NCBI RefSeq assembly: GCF_000409775.1
Contig: NZ_KE332377.1
Span: forward strand, 248,001 to 312,000
Source of the DNA: Litchfieldella anticariensis FP35 = DSM 16096
GTDB taxonomy: Bacteria > Pseudomonadota > Gammaproteobacteria > Pseudomonadales > Halomonadaceae
Direction of reading: 5' to 3'
Length of the DNA: 64,000 bases
Of this stretch, positions 1 through 7,595 are shown one piece after another. A program made the position numbers and the translations under genes. The first letter of the stretch is position 1. Each line of letters starts with the position of its first letter. Below the pieces are notes generated by a model that was given only the letters and a program-made list of their open reading frames with translations, had not been told where the DNA came from and searched no databases.

Positions 1-351
1 ATCCAGGCTCTGTCCCGAGTGGACGAAAGGCTCGCCGCTGGCTTCCGACACTCGCAAGTCGTCTCGCCAAGCGTCCTTGCCCACCGCCACGGCGATGCGG
101 GCATCCCAGCGGCGCCGCTCTTCCGAGTGTCGGATCAGGGCGGCGCGCAACGTCACAGCGGCGGTCAGGGCGTACTCTGGGCATGGCAAGGCGAGCTGGA
201 AGCCATCGCCGCGGTAGCGCTCACCCTGTCCGCCGTAGCGTTCCGTCAGCTCATTCAAGGTCGCATCGAGCACATCGAACAGGCGTGCCTGGTCATGGAT
301 CTTGCGCGACTCGATGACATCACCGGTCAACACGGCGATTCTCTGTTGCAT
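1..351 (-). CDS. SatD-like protein, N-terminal part (runs off the window)
   Basis: The minus strand is open from an ATG at 349-351 to the window edge, giving 117 residues that begin MQQRIAVLTGDVIESRKI. The phrase LTGDVIESR, followed by a long charged helix and a GERYRGDGFQL segment, resembles the start of SatD-family proteins, usually described as putative DNA-binding regulators. The family call is from memory of the motif and is moderate. The C-terminal part, where a helix-turn-helix would lie, is outside the window. Three palindromes directly upstream suggest that this gene is controlled by a dimeric regulator, possibly itself. The opposite-strand frame over the same stretch is a shadow. 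Confidence 0.6.
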   Translation of the reverse strand, partial: MQQRIAVLTGDVIESRKIHDQARLFDVLDATLNELTERYGGQGERYRGDGFQLALPCPEYALTAAVTLRAALIRHSEERRRWDARIAVAVGKDAWRDDLRVSEASGEPFVHSGQSLD

Positions 352-384
352 GTGAGAACCCTAACCGTTAGAAATATCTCCATT

Positions 385-460
385 ATAGCCCTTTTGGGCA
401 ATTACTCAATTTTATAGCCTTTGTGGGTTATAAAATATAAATATAACCCTGTAGGGCTAT
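385..460 (-). promoter_or_regulatory. Three evenly spaced palindromic operators upstream of the SatD-like gene
   Basis: Three 18-bp inverted repeats of the form ATARCCY-N4-GGGYWAT lie at 385-402 (ATAGCCC/GGGCAAT), 414-431 (ATAGCCT/GGGTTAT) and 443-460 (ATAACCC/GGGCTAT). Their centres are exactly 29 bp apart. The stretch is AT-rich between them, as expected for a promoter. The layout suggests cooperative binding of a dimeric repressor to the promoter of the gene starting at 351. The regulator's identity is inference. Confidence 0.7.
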
Positions 461-522
461 CGAAAGCGCTTTGCTCATGAACGAGTTAGTGCAAGGCAGA
501 CAGTGGCGGCAATGATGAAAAC

Positions 523-552
523 GGCCTCATCCGCAAGCTTGCGGATGAGGCC
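523..552. terminator. Perfect 30-bp palindrome, likely terminator
   Basis: Positions 523-537 and 538-552 are exact reverse complements (GGCCTCATCCGCAAG and its mirror). The left side is flanked by AAAA at 518-521, so it reads as a hairpin followed by a U-run for leftward transcription. It lies 28 bp beyond the stop of the permease gene and would end that transcript. Confidence 0.75.
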
Positions 553-579
553 GGCAGGAAATGTATCGTTGACGTGAGA

Positions 580-1935
580 CTATTCGGTAGGTGCCACCTT
601 GGCTTCAGCGGCCTTCTGACGGGCGCTGGGGTCAGGAAGTATCAGGTTGAGTACGATGGCGCATAGAGCGCCGGGAATCAGCCCGGATTCCAGCATCGCC
701 GCCACGTTGGACGAGAAGCCGGACAACAACTCTTCATGGGCGGGTAGGCCGATGGCCACCGAGAGCGAGACCCCGATCACCACCATGTTGCGCTTGTCGA
801 AGTGGATCTTGCTCAGCATCTTGATACCGGCGCTGGTGATCATGCCGAACATGATCAGCACGGCGCCGCCGAGCACCGCATTGGGGATGCTCGAAATCAC
901 TGCCCCCAGCTTGGGTAACAGGCCGGCCACCAGCAGGAAGCCACCGCCGATGGCAACGACGAAGCGGCTGACTACCCCAGTAAGTGCCACCATGCCGACG
1001 TTTTGACTGAAGCTGATCTGTGGAAAGGCGTTGAACACCGCGGCCACCATGCTCGCCACGCCATCGGCCATCACCCCGCCAGACAACTCACGCGGAGTAG
1101 GCTCGCGGTTGAGCCCGCCGGCAGTGGTGCCGACGATATCGCCGATCGACTCGGCACAGGTCACCAGTGCCAGCAGCACCATCGGCAGGATGGCCGCCCA
1201 GTGGAATTCGATGCCGATGGCGAAGGGTTGCGGCATGGCTATCCAGTTCGCCTCGCCGATCTGGGACATATCCACCATGCCGGTGGCCAGCGCCACGACG
1301 AAGCCGCTGACCAGCCCCATCAACGGTGCCACCTCCGACCAGAAGCCGCGTCCGTACTGATGAAAGCCCACGGTGATGGCGAACACCAGGGCCGCCAACA
1401 GCAGGTGATGGAAGCTGCCGAAATCGGGGGCACCGAAGCCGCCGCCAGCGTAAGCGAAACCCACCGGTAGCAGCAGGATGCCAATCATGATCACGAAGGT
1501 GCCGGTGACCACTGGCGGAAACAGGAAGCGCACCCAAGGCAGGAACAGGCCTACCAGGGCCATGGTCAACCCGGCACAGAGCGTTGCGCCCAGTGCCGCG
1601 GGCAGGCCCATGTTCACCGCGATGGGAATCAACAGCGGGACGAAGCCGAAGCTCGTGCCCATGACGATGGGGAGCCTGGCGCCCAGCGGCCCCACGCCCA
1701 GCGATTGCACCAGGGTGGCGACCCCGGCCACGAACATGGCCGCCTGGATCAGAAAAACGGTCACATCGCTTGGCAGATCCATCGCCCCGGCAATGATGAT
1801 GGGCACGGTCACGTTACCCACGAACATCGCCAGCACGTGCTGTATGCCGAGCGGGACTGCCTTGGCCACGGGGGGCATGTCATTGACATCGGCACTGGCC
1901 GCAAAGCGGCGATACCAGGTCTTGTTATTGGACAT
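580..1935 (-). CDS. Nucleobase:cation symporter-2 (NCS2) family xanthine/uracil-type permease
   Basis: This 451-residue protein is almost entirely hydrophobic, with about 12-14 membrane segments, the usual NCS2 length. Family marks include LGIQHVLAMFVGN near residue 30, FHQYGRGFWSE near 200, the CAESIGD segment near 270 and the QNVGMVALTGVVSR motif near 320, which in characterised members lines the substrate and proton site. It should import a purine or pyrimidine base by proton symport. The next gene upstream on the same strand encodes a purine deaminase, so an oxidised or plain purine is the likely substrate; that is inference. An RBS-like AGGAGACC precedes the ATG. A strong palindrome follows the gene. 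Confidence 0.88.
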   Translation of the reverse strand: MSNNKTWYRRFAASADVNDMPPVAKAVPLGIQHVLAMFVGNVTVPIIIAGAMDLPSDVTVFLIQAAMFVAGVATLVQSLGVGPLGARLPIVMGTSFGFVPLLIPIAVNMGLPAALGATLCAGLTMALVGLFLPWVRFLFPPVVTGTFVIMIGILLLPVGFAYAGGGFGAPDFGSFHHLLLAALVFAITVGFHQYGRGFWSEVAPLMGLVSGFVVALATGMVDMSQIGEANWIAMPQPFAIGIEFHWAAILPMVLLALVTCAESIGDIVGTTAGGLNREPTPRELSGGVMADGVASMVAAVFNAFPQISFSQNVGMVALTGVVSRFVVAIGGGFLLVAGLLPKLGAVISSIPNAVLGGAVLIMFGMITSAGIKMLSKIHFDKRNMVVIGVSLSVAIGLPAHEELLSGFSSNVAAMLESGLIPGALCAIVLNLILPDPSARQKAAEAKVAPTE

Positions 1936-2048
1936 CTTGGTCTCCTGTATTGAACAGCGGTCGGCATTTATTCGTTGTTATCTGCCGGGGTTGGGTCTTG
2001 CCGGCGTCCCCCTGTGTCTGTCGATGATGTTGCGTATCTCCACTCAAC

Positions 2049-3416
2049 TCAGGCGGCTTGCCACAGCCGCTGAGCCGCCGCCCGATGGCGAGCCATCAAT
2101 GCTTCCAGGTCGAGGTTCTGCACTTGGGAGTCGATGACCCGCCAGCGGCCGGCGACCATCACGCGGTCGGCTCGATGCGCCCCGCACAATAGCAACGCCG
2201 CCAGCGGGTTCTCCGCACCGGAAAAGCGCGGCTCATCGAGCTTGAACAAGGCCAGGTCGGCCTGCTGACCGGGTGCCAGCCCACCGATATCCTCGCGCCC
2301 GAGGCAGCGTGCCGAGCCTTGGGTGGCCCAGCGAATCACATCGGCATGACTGACTTGGGCAGGGCTGTAACGCAGTCGGCCGAGCAGCATTGCCTGGCGC
2401 ATCTCCTCAGCAAGATTGGAATGGTCGTTGGAGGCCGAGCCGTCCACGGCCAGCCCCACCGGGGCCCCGGCACGCTCGAGCTCCAGCGTACGACACAACC
2501 CCGAACCCAATACCATGTTCGACGATGGGCAGTGGGCGATGCCAGTACCCGCCTCACCCAGACGACGAATTTCCTCGTCGCTGAAATGGATGCCGTGGGC
2601 CAGCCAGGTGCGGTTGCCAAGCCAGCCGCACTCGTCCAGATAGTCGAGCGGGCGTAGGCCGAACAGGCGCTGACAGTAACGGGTTTCGTCTTCGGTTTCG
2701 GCCAAGTGAGTGTGTAAACGCACGTCTTCGGCCTTGGCGAGGTCGGCGGTAGCTTTCATCAGTTCGCGACTGACGGAAAAGGGCGAGCAGGGCGCCAGCG
2801 CCACAGTGACCATCGCACCTTCCTCGCGCTGGTGGTAGCGGGAGATCAAGCGTCGACTGTCGTCGAGGATGGTGGCTTCATCCTGTACCACGAACTGTGG
2901 CGGCAGGCCGCCGTCGTCGCGACCCACGCTCATCGAACCACGCGTCAGGGCCGCGCGCACGCCGAGCCTCCGGGCAGTTTCCACCTGACGGTCGATGGCC
3001 TCCGCGAGCGCATTGGAAAACACATAGTGATGGTCGGCCACGGTGGTGCAGCCGGATAGCAGCAGCTCGGCCATTGCCAGTTCGCTGGCTACCTCGAGTT
3101 GCTCCTCATCGAGGTTGGCCCAGACATCGTAGAGCGTGGTCAGCCAGGGGAAGAGTTCCTTGTTCAACGCCGGCGTATAGGCGCGAGTCAGGGTCTGATA
3201 GAAGTGGTGATGGGTATTGACCAGACCTGGCAGCAGGACATGTTGCGAGGCATCGAAGGATTGATCGACCGGCTCGCTGGGTCGATGGCCTGCGGCCACG
3301 CGCTCGATGATGCGTGTACCTTGTATTACGACACCGCCGGCGGCAGCGGGATCGGCACAAGCCAGTGGATGCTGGATCCACAGGCGGCTATTGCTGGTTT
3401 GGGACGCAAGCGACAT
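2049..3416 (-). CDS. 8-oxoguanine deaminase-like amidohydrolase (TRZ/ATZ family)
   Basis: The 455-residue protein has the layout of metal-dependent cytosine/guanine-type deaminases: a small beta-sandwich of about 60 residues, then the TIM barrel opening LPGLVNTHHHFYQTLTRAY, which carries the two metal-binding histidines. HTHLAE near residue 235, WLAHGIHFSDEEI near 270 and VGLAVDGSASND near 325 supply the remaining ligands. The THHHFYQ form and the tryptophan-rich ELFPWLTTLYDVW segment match the 8-oxoguanine deaminase and hydroxydechloroatrazine hydrolase group rather than plain guanine deaminase. It would remove the amino group of 8-oxoguanine to give urate. It lies 113 bp upstream of the NCS2 permease on the same strand, so uptake and deamination are probably coordinated. 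Confidence 0.85.
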   Translation of the reverse strand: MSLASQTSNSRLWIQHPLACADPAAAGGVVIQGTRIIERVAAGHRPSEPVDQSFDASQHVLLPGLVNTHHHFYQTLTRAYTPALNKELFPWLTTLYDVWANLDEEQLEVASELAMAELLLSGCTTVADHHYVFSNALAEAIDRQVETARRLGVRAALTRGSMSVGRDDGGLPPQFVVQDEATILDDSRRLISRYHQREEGAMVTVALAPCSPFSVSRELMKATADLAKAEDVRLHTHLAETEDETRYCQRLFGLRPLDYLDECGWLGNRTWLAHGIHFSDEEIRRLGEAGTGIAHCPSSNMVLGSGLCRTLELERAGAPVGLAVDGSASNDHSNLAEEMRQAMLLGRLRYSPAQVSHADVIRWATQGSARCLGREDIGGLAPGQQADLALFKLDEPRFSGAENPLAALLLCGAHRADRVMVAGRWRVIDSQVQNLDLEALMARHRAAAQRLWQAA

Positions 3417-3728
3417 CTCGAGGCTCCTGTCAGTGGGGCACCCATCGCCAGAGGCGAAGGGTTACCCACGACACGCGTGGTTCAGGTGCCTTCCATGGAA
3501 ACACTGAATAATTCAGCGCTCCCTTATCTGACCCCAGGATGGGTGTCGACGATTTTGTATTCAATTTGTTCTCAATATGAGTACTGAAATGTGTACCGTG
3601 ATGTTGCCAATGTCAAGAATATGCGTTGTCAGCCCGTTGATACTTTCGTATCGACATGGCGGTATAAACAGGCGGCACATCGTGCCGAGTGGAGGTGTCG
3701 GTATAGGGAGAGGAAATCAGGCTAACGG
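3417..3728. other. Intergenic stretch without a recognised gene
   Basis: This 312-bp AT-richer gap lies between the deaminase start and the end of the diguanylate cyclase gene. It must hold the promoter of the deaminase and permease pair. Short frames on the plus strand have no family features and were not kept. No clear palindrome or riboswitch was seen. Confidence 0.4.
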
Positions 3729-4505
3729 TCAGCCATTCACGGCCGTGGGTTCGTCGATGACACGGCGGCTGGTCACGCAGTTACGGCCGTTGGCCTTGCA
3801 CTCGTAAAGAGCGGCATCGGCAGTGGCGATCATGTCCTCGAGGCTCACTGGCTTACCAGGCTCCGTGGTTGAGACGCCGATACTGACCGTGACCACATCG
3901 GCGACCAGCGAGCCTTGGTGCGGAATACCTACGGCTTGGAGCATGCCTCGCATGGCTTCGGCAAGGCGAGTGGCATCCTCTTCTCCGGCATCCAGTAGCA
4001 CGACAAGGAACTCCTCACCTCCCAGACGTACCACGATATCGGTTTCACGGCGGAAGGTATCGCGCAGTACGTTGGCAATCTCGAGCAGGCAGTCATCTCC
4101 AGCCTGGTGGCCATAGAGATCGTTGTAATCCTTGAAATGGTCAACGTCGATCATCAAAGCGGAGACGGCATTCATCCAACGTCGGCTTAGAGGGAGGGCG
4201 ATCTCGAGTCGCTGCTCCAGTAAGCGACGGTTGCCCAAACCGGTGAGCGGGTCCTTGATGGTCTGTTGGTGGAGACGATGATTGCTTTCCTGCAGTTGTT
4301 GGATCTTGTCAGCCAGACGCGTGACCAGTGGGGCGTCTTGGTTCCGAAAAGAAGTGGGTTCTGACTCTGAAGGGGATTTCTCGAGACTGTTGAGCAATGC
4401 CTGCAATGGGCGCCGGTAACGTAGATGGACCAACGCGATGATAGCCACCGAGGCAACGGCAGCGGCGAGCACCATCATTAACAAGGTGGGCAGGGACATG
4501 GACAT
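3729..4505 (-). CDS. Membrane-anchored diguanylate cyclase (GGDEF)
   Basis: The 258-residue protein has one N-terminal membrane helix (residues 6-28), a short linker with a predicted coiled coil (65-84), then a complete GGDEF domain. LTGLGNRR near residue 88, DVDHFKDYND near 120 and GGEEF at 162-166 give the active site, and RETD five residues before GGEEF is an intact product-inhibition I-site. It should make cyclic di-GMP at the inner membrane and be feedback-limited. There is no recognisable sensor domain, so the input is unknown. It stands alone, between the deaminase and the ABC exporter, with its own intergenic spaces. Confidence 0.92.
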   Translation of the reverse strand: MSMSLPTLLMMVLAAAVASVAIIALVHLRYRRPLQALLNSLEKSPSESEPTSFRNQDAPLVTRLADKIQQLQESNHRLHQQTIKDPLTGLGNRRLLEQRLEIALPLSRRWMNAVSALMIDVDHFKDYNDLYGHQAGDDCLLEIANVLRDTFRRETDIVVRLGGEEFLVVLLDAGEEDATRLAEAMRGMLQAVGIPHQGSLVADVVTVSIGVSTTEPGKPVSLEDMIATADAALYECKANGRNCVTSRRVIDEPTAVNG

Positions 4506-4678
4506 CGGTTCGTTGGATCGCTCTCGGGTACGCGGTCATCAAGTGTCGAGGTTCAAGCAGTCAAAAGCGTTATCGACTTCCAACGAGCAAACTTTAGTTA
4601 CGTATAGTTACTAATTTACGATGACATGATATGTCTCGATCAAGGTGTCTGACCTGTCGGTAACCATGTCGAGTTCCA

Positions 4679-6460
4679 TCAGTAGCCGGCTTGTTCGGGA
4701 GAGAATTGCAAGTTGGCGAGCTGGCGATACAGAGCGCTGGACTCCAGCAGTTCCGTATGTGTTCCTGACGCTACCAAGCGTCCTCGGTCGAGCACCAATA
4801 AACGGTCGGCGGCAACGACCGTGGATAGCCTGTGGGCGATGACCAGGCTGGTACGACCCTGCATCAGACGGTCCAGCGCCTCCTGGACGATGCGTTCGCT
4901 TTCGGCATCCAAGGCACTGGTAGCCTCGTCAAGCAGCAGTACCCGAGGGTTGCGTAGTAGTGCCCGGGCGATCGCCAGGCGTTGGCGTTGTCCGCCGGAA
5001 AGCTGTACCCCACCTGGGCCCAGGGGCGTATCGAAGCCTTGGGGGAGAACTTCGAGGAAATCGAGTGCATTGGCATCCTGGGCGGCAGCACGCAATTCCC
5101 GATCGGTTGCCGTGGGGTGGCCGTAGCGGAGGTTGTCAGCAGCCGATCCAGTGAACAGCACCGGTTCCTGAGCGACCATTCCCATGACTTGGCGCAAGGC
5201 GTGTGGGTCAAGCTCACGTAGGTCGATACCATCCAGCGTCACCCGGCCGGTATCCGGGTCGTAGAAACGCAGCAAAAGCTGCAACAAGGTACTCTTGCCG
5301 GCACCGGATGGACCGACCAATGCAACGCGCTCGCCAGGTTCGATGCTCAGGTCCAGTGCCTGCAAAGCGGCGGAGTGGGGACGGCTGGGATAGGCGAAAC
5401 TCACGCCTGTGAAAGCGATGGCACCTCGTACCGGGGTGGGCAATTCACGCGGCTTTGCCGGCGCCTGAATCCGGGGTTGAGCATCGAGCAGTTCCAGCAG
5501 CCGTTCGGTGGCTCCAGCGGCACGTTGCACATCGCCTGCAACCTCGGCCAGAGATGCCACAGCGCCAGCGGCCAATACCGCATAAAAGACGAACGCCGAG
5601 AGTTCGCCTGCGCTCATCCTTTCAGCCAACACTTCATGGCCCCCTTGCCACAACATCAGCCCCACGGCACCGAACACCAGTAGCATGGCGATACCGGTCA
5701 GCCAGGCACGTTGTCGGGTACGCTGAATGGCGGCTGTGAAGGCCTCTTCTACGCGTTGACCATAGTCCCGGCGGTCGATGGCCTCATGTCCGAAGGCTTG
5801 CAGGGTACGGATACCCAAGAGCGCTTCACCAGCGTAACGTCCAAGCTCGGCGATACGGTCCTGGCTATGGCGCGATAGGCGTCTCACTCGACGCCCATAC
5901 CACAGGATTGGCGCCACCGTGGCGGGAATTCCCAGCAGCACCAAAGCCGACAACCAGGGTTGGGTGATCACCATCAGGATGATGGCACCGATCAGCATCA
6001 GCAGGTTACGCAGGGCTACCGATAGTGACGAGCCGAATAGCGTCTGCAGGATGCTGGTGTCGGCGGTCAGGCGTGACTGGATTTCGCCGGCACCGCCATT
6101 CGTATGGGTATCGTTCTCGAAGTAGGCGGGCTCCAAGGTCAGGAGATGGTCGAATACCAGGCGGCGGAGATCGCCGGCCAGGCGTTCGCCGATCCAGGTC
6201 ACCAGGTAGTAGCGTAGCGCGGAGGCGATGGCCAGAATGGCCACGATCACCAACATGCCCACCAGTGCCTGATTGAGCCGCGCCGCGTTCTCGGCCATGA
6301 AGCCCTGGTCGATCACCAGGCGTAGCCCCTGGCCCATCAATAGTACGCTACCGGATGCCACGAGTAGGGCAATGCCCGCCAGTATCAGATGCAAGCGATA
6401 AGGGCGCAGCAATCTCAACAGGCGTAACAGAATCCGTGGATCGGGACGAGAGGGCATCAT
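4679..6460 (-). CDS. MsbA/BmrA-type ABC exporter, fused permease and ATPase
   Basis: This 593-residue half-transporter has six membrane helices in the first 310 residues and a nucleotide-binding domain in the rest. The ATPase motifs are complete: Walker A GPSGAGKST near residue 380, Q-loop MVAQEP, signature LSGGQRQR near 490, Walker B VLLLDEATSALD and the H-loop VIAHRLST. It would act as a homodimer exporting lipids, peptides or drugs. Members of this group are often annotated simply as ABC transporter or lipid A exporter; the substrate cannot be told. It stands alone and is complete, and its C-terminus is ordinary. Confidence 0.9.
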   Translation of the reverse strand: MMPSRPDPRILLRLLRLLRPYRLHLILAGIALLVASGSVLLMGQGLRLVIDQGFMAENAARLNQALVGMLVIVAILAIASALRYYLVTWIGERLAGDLRRLVFDHLLTLEPAYFENDTHTNGGAGEIQSRLTADTSILQTLFGSSLSVALRNLLMLIGAIILMVITQPWLSALVLLGIPATVAPILWYGRRVRRLSRHSQDRIAELGRYAGEALLGIRTLQAFGHEAIDRRDYGQRVEEAFTAAIQRTRQRAWLTGIAMLLVFGAVGLMLWQGGHEVLAERMSAGELSAFVFYAVLAAGAVASLAEVAGDVQRAAGATERLLELLDAQPRIQAPAKPRELPTPVRGAIAFTGVSFAYPSRPHSAALQALDLSIEPGERVALVGPSGAGKSTLLQLLLRFYDPDTGRVTLDGIDLRELDPHALRQVMGMVAQEPVLFTGSAADNLRYGHPTATDRELRAAAQDANALDFLEVLPQGFDTPLGPGGVQLSGGQRQRLAIARALLRNPRVLLLDEATSALDAESERIVQEALDRLMQGRTSLVIAHRLSTVVAADRLLVLDRGRLVASGTHTELLESSALYRQLANLQFSPEQAGY

Positions 6461-6599
6461 GACCTCGGCCAGGAATCGTCGATGATGCCAAGGACATTAC
6501 CAGTGCTGGCGTGGTTGTGCATACGTGGGTTTCGGTTAGGCACGAGCTTGGAAAGACACTGCCCTCCCTGGCAGTCGATGTGTGCCTGGTTCCGAAGGC

Positions 6600-7094
6600 C
6601 TACTCGCTGGGCATGGAGGGAAATGCCACATAAGGTGAGGCAGGTTCACTGCCTGGGGGCTGATAGGTAGGCGCCGATTCACCAGCCGGCCCCAGTGAGC
6701 GAATATAGTGATACATTGCCCGCGAATCTTCCTCACTCATATGATTGAGGTTGAACCAGGGCATGGGCGGGCGTGTCTTGAGAGTGCGAGTCATCGTCAC
6801 CCATTGCCCTTCATCCAGGCTGTTGGCCAGCAGGCGGAGATTGGCGGCATAGGTCGTGCCCCAGGCGCCGTACCACCCCAGAATATCGCCGGTCAGCCAC
6901 AGCTCCTCGGGGACTTGACCATCGGCAAAGGCATAGTTTGGTGTATGACAGTCGTTGCAGCCGCTGATGGTAATGAGGTAGCGGCCCCGTTCGATCAGTG
7001 CCTGATCCGCCTCCTCGGCCATGGCGAATATCGCGGCAAGCGCCAGTAACCCTGCTGTTCCCGTTATTTGGCAGCGACGTACGAGATGTTTCAT
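6600..7094 (-). CDS. Periplasmic c-type cytochrome, single heme
   Basis: I take the ATG at 7094, which has GAGGA about 9 bp upstream; a longer frame reaches 7115. The product of about 164 residues starts with a signal peptide ending near AMAEE, and has one heme motif, CNDCH, near residue 50. A conserved MPWFNLNHMSEED stretch near residue 117 could supply the methionine ligand, followed by MYHYIRSLGP, as in cytochrome c subunits that accept electrons from molybdenum hydroxylases of the isoquinoline oxidoreductase type. That is notable because a scar of such an oxidoreductase lies at 12520. The link is inference. Confidence 0.8.
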   Translation of the reverse strand: MKHLVRRCQITGTAGLLALAAIFAMAEEADQALIERGRYLITISGCNDCHTPNYAFADGQVPEELWLTGDILGWYGAWGTTYAANLRLLANSLDEGQWVTMTRTLKTRPPMPWFNLNHMSEEDSRAMYHYIRSLGPAGESAPTYQPPGSEPASPYVAFPSMPSE

Positions 7095-7207
7095 TGTGGT
7101 TATCCTCACCATCACGGACCGACGCTGGCCCGCTTCACAAGCATAGGCAGCCGGGTAACAAAATGTTAGATAACGTCAACGCTGATCAGGTGTCACCGAG
7201 AAAGCCC

Positions 7208-7499
7208 ATGTGATTACGCATCTTGTCCGATCTGCATCTGGAATTCTTCGAAGGGGGGACGCGTGAGCTACCCGAGGTGGATGCCGATGTGGTGGTGCTG
7301 GCCGGCGACTATGCTGTCGGCGGCTTTCGCTTCGCGCCTGGACGGTTTGATGGGGCGCATGGATCTTTGGATCCATGGTCATGTTCATGAGCCGGTCGAC
7401 CGCAGCGTCAAGGGGACCCGTGTGATTGCCAACCCCGAGGGCTATCCCGATGAGTTCGAGGCACTATCGTTCATACCGGATCTCGTCGTCGATGTGTAA
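7208..7499 (+). pseudogene. Metallophosphoesterase remnant with its middle deleted
   Basis: The first part reads, from 7217, RILSDLHLEFFEGG then ELPEVDADVVVLAGD, the two N-terminal metal-binding motifs of calcineurin-like phosphoesterases (DLH and GD). The last part, in a different frame, reads LDGLMGRMDLWIHGHVHEP, the C-terminal GHxH motif, and ends in VIANPEGYP. The central region that normally carries the GNHE motif is missing, the frames do not match, and the upstream ATG at 7208 is followed at once by TGA. This is an internal deletion of a once normal gene. Confidence 0.85.
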
Positions 7500-7595
7500 G
7501 CATGACGTCAGGAACCGCGCATCTGGTCTGATTTGAATCAAGCATGTCGGCGTCACCTCTTCCATACTTGGCTTGTTGGCAGAGGAGACATAGCC

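Noticed and set aside
1-417. Plus-strand open frame of 132 residues at the left edge
   Set aside because: The minus strand of the same stretch carries the SatD-like motif and has operators upstream; the plus frame has no features.
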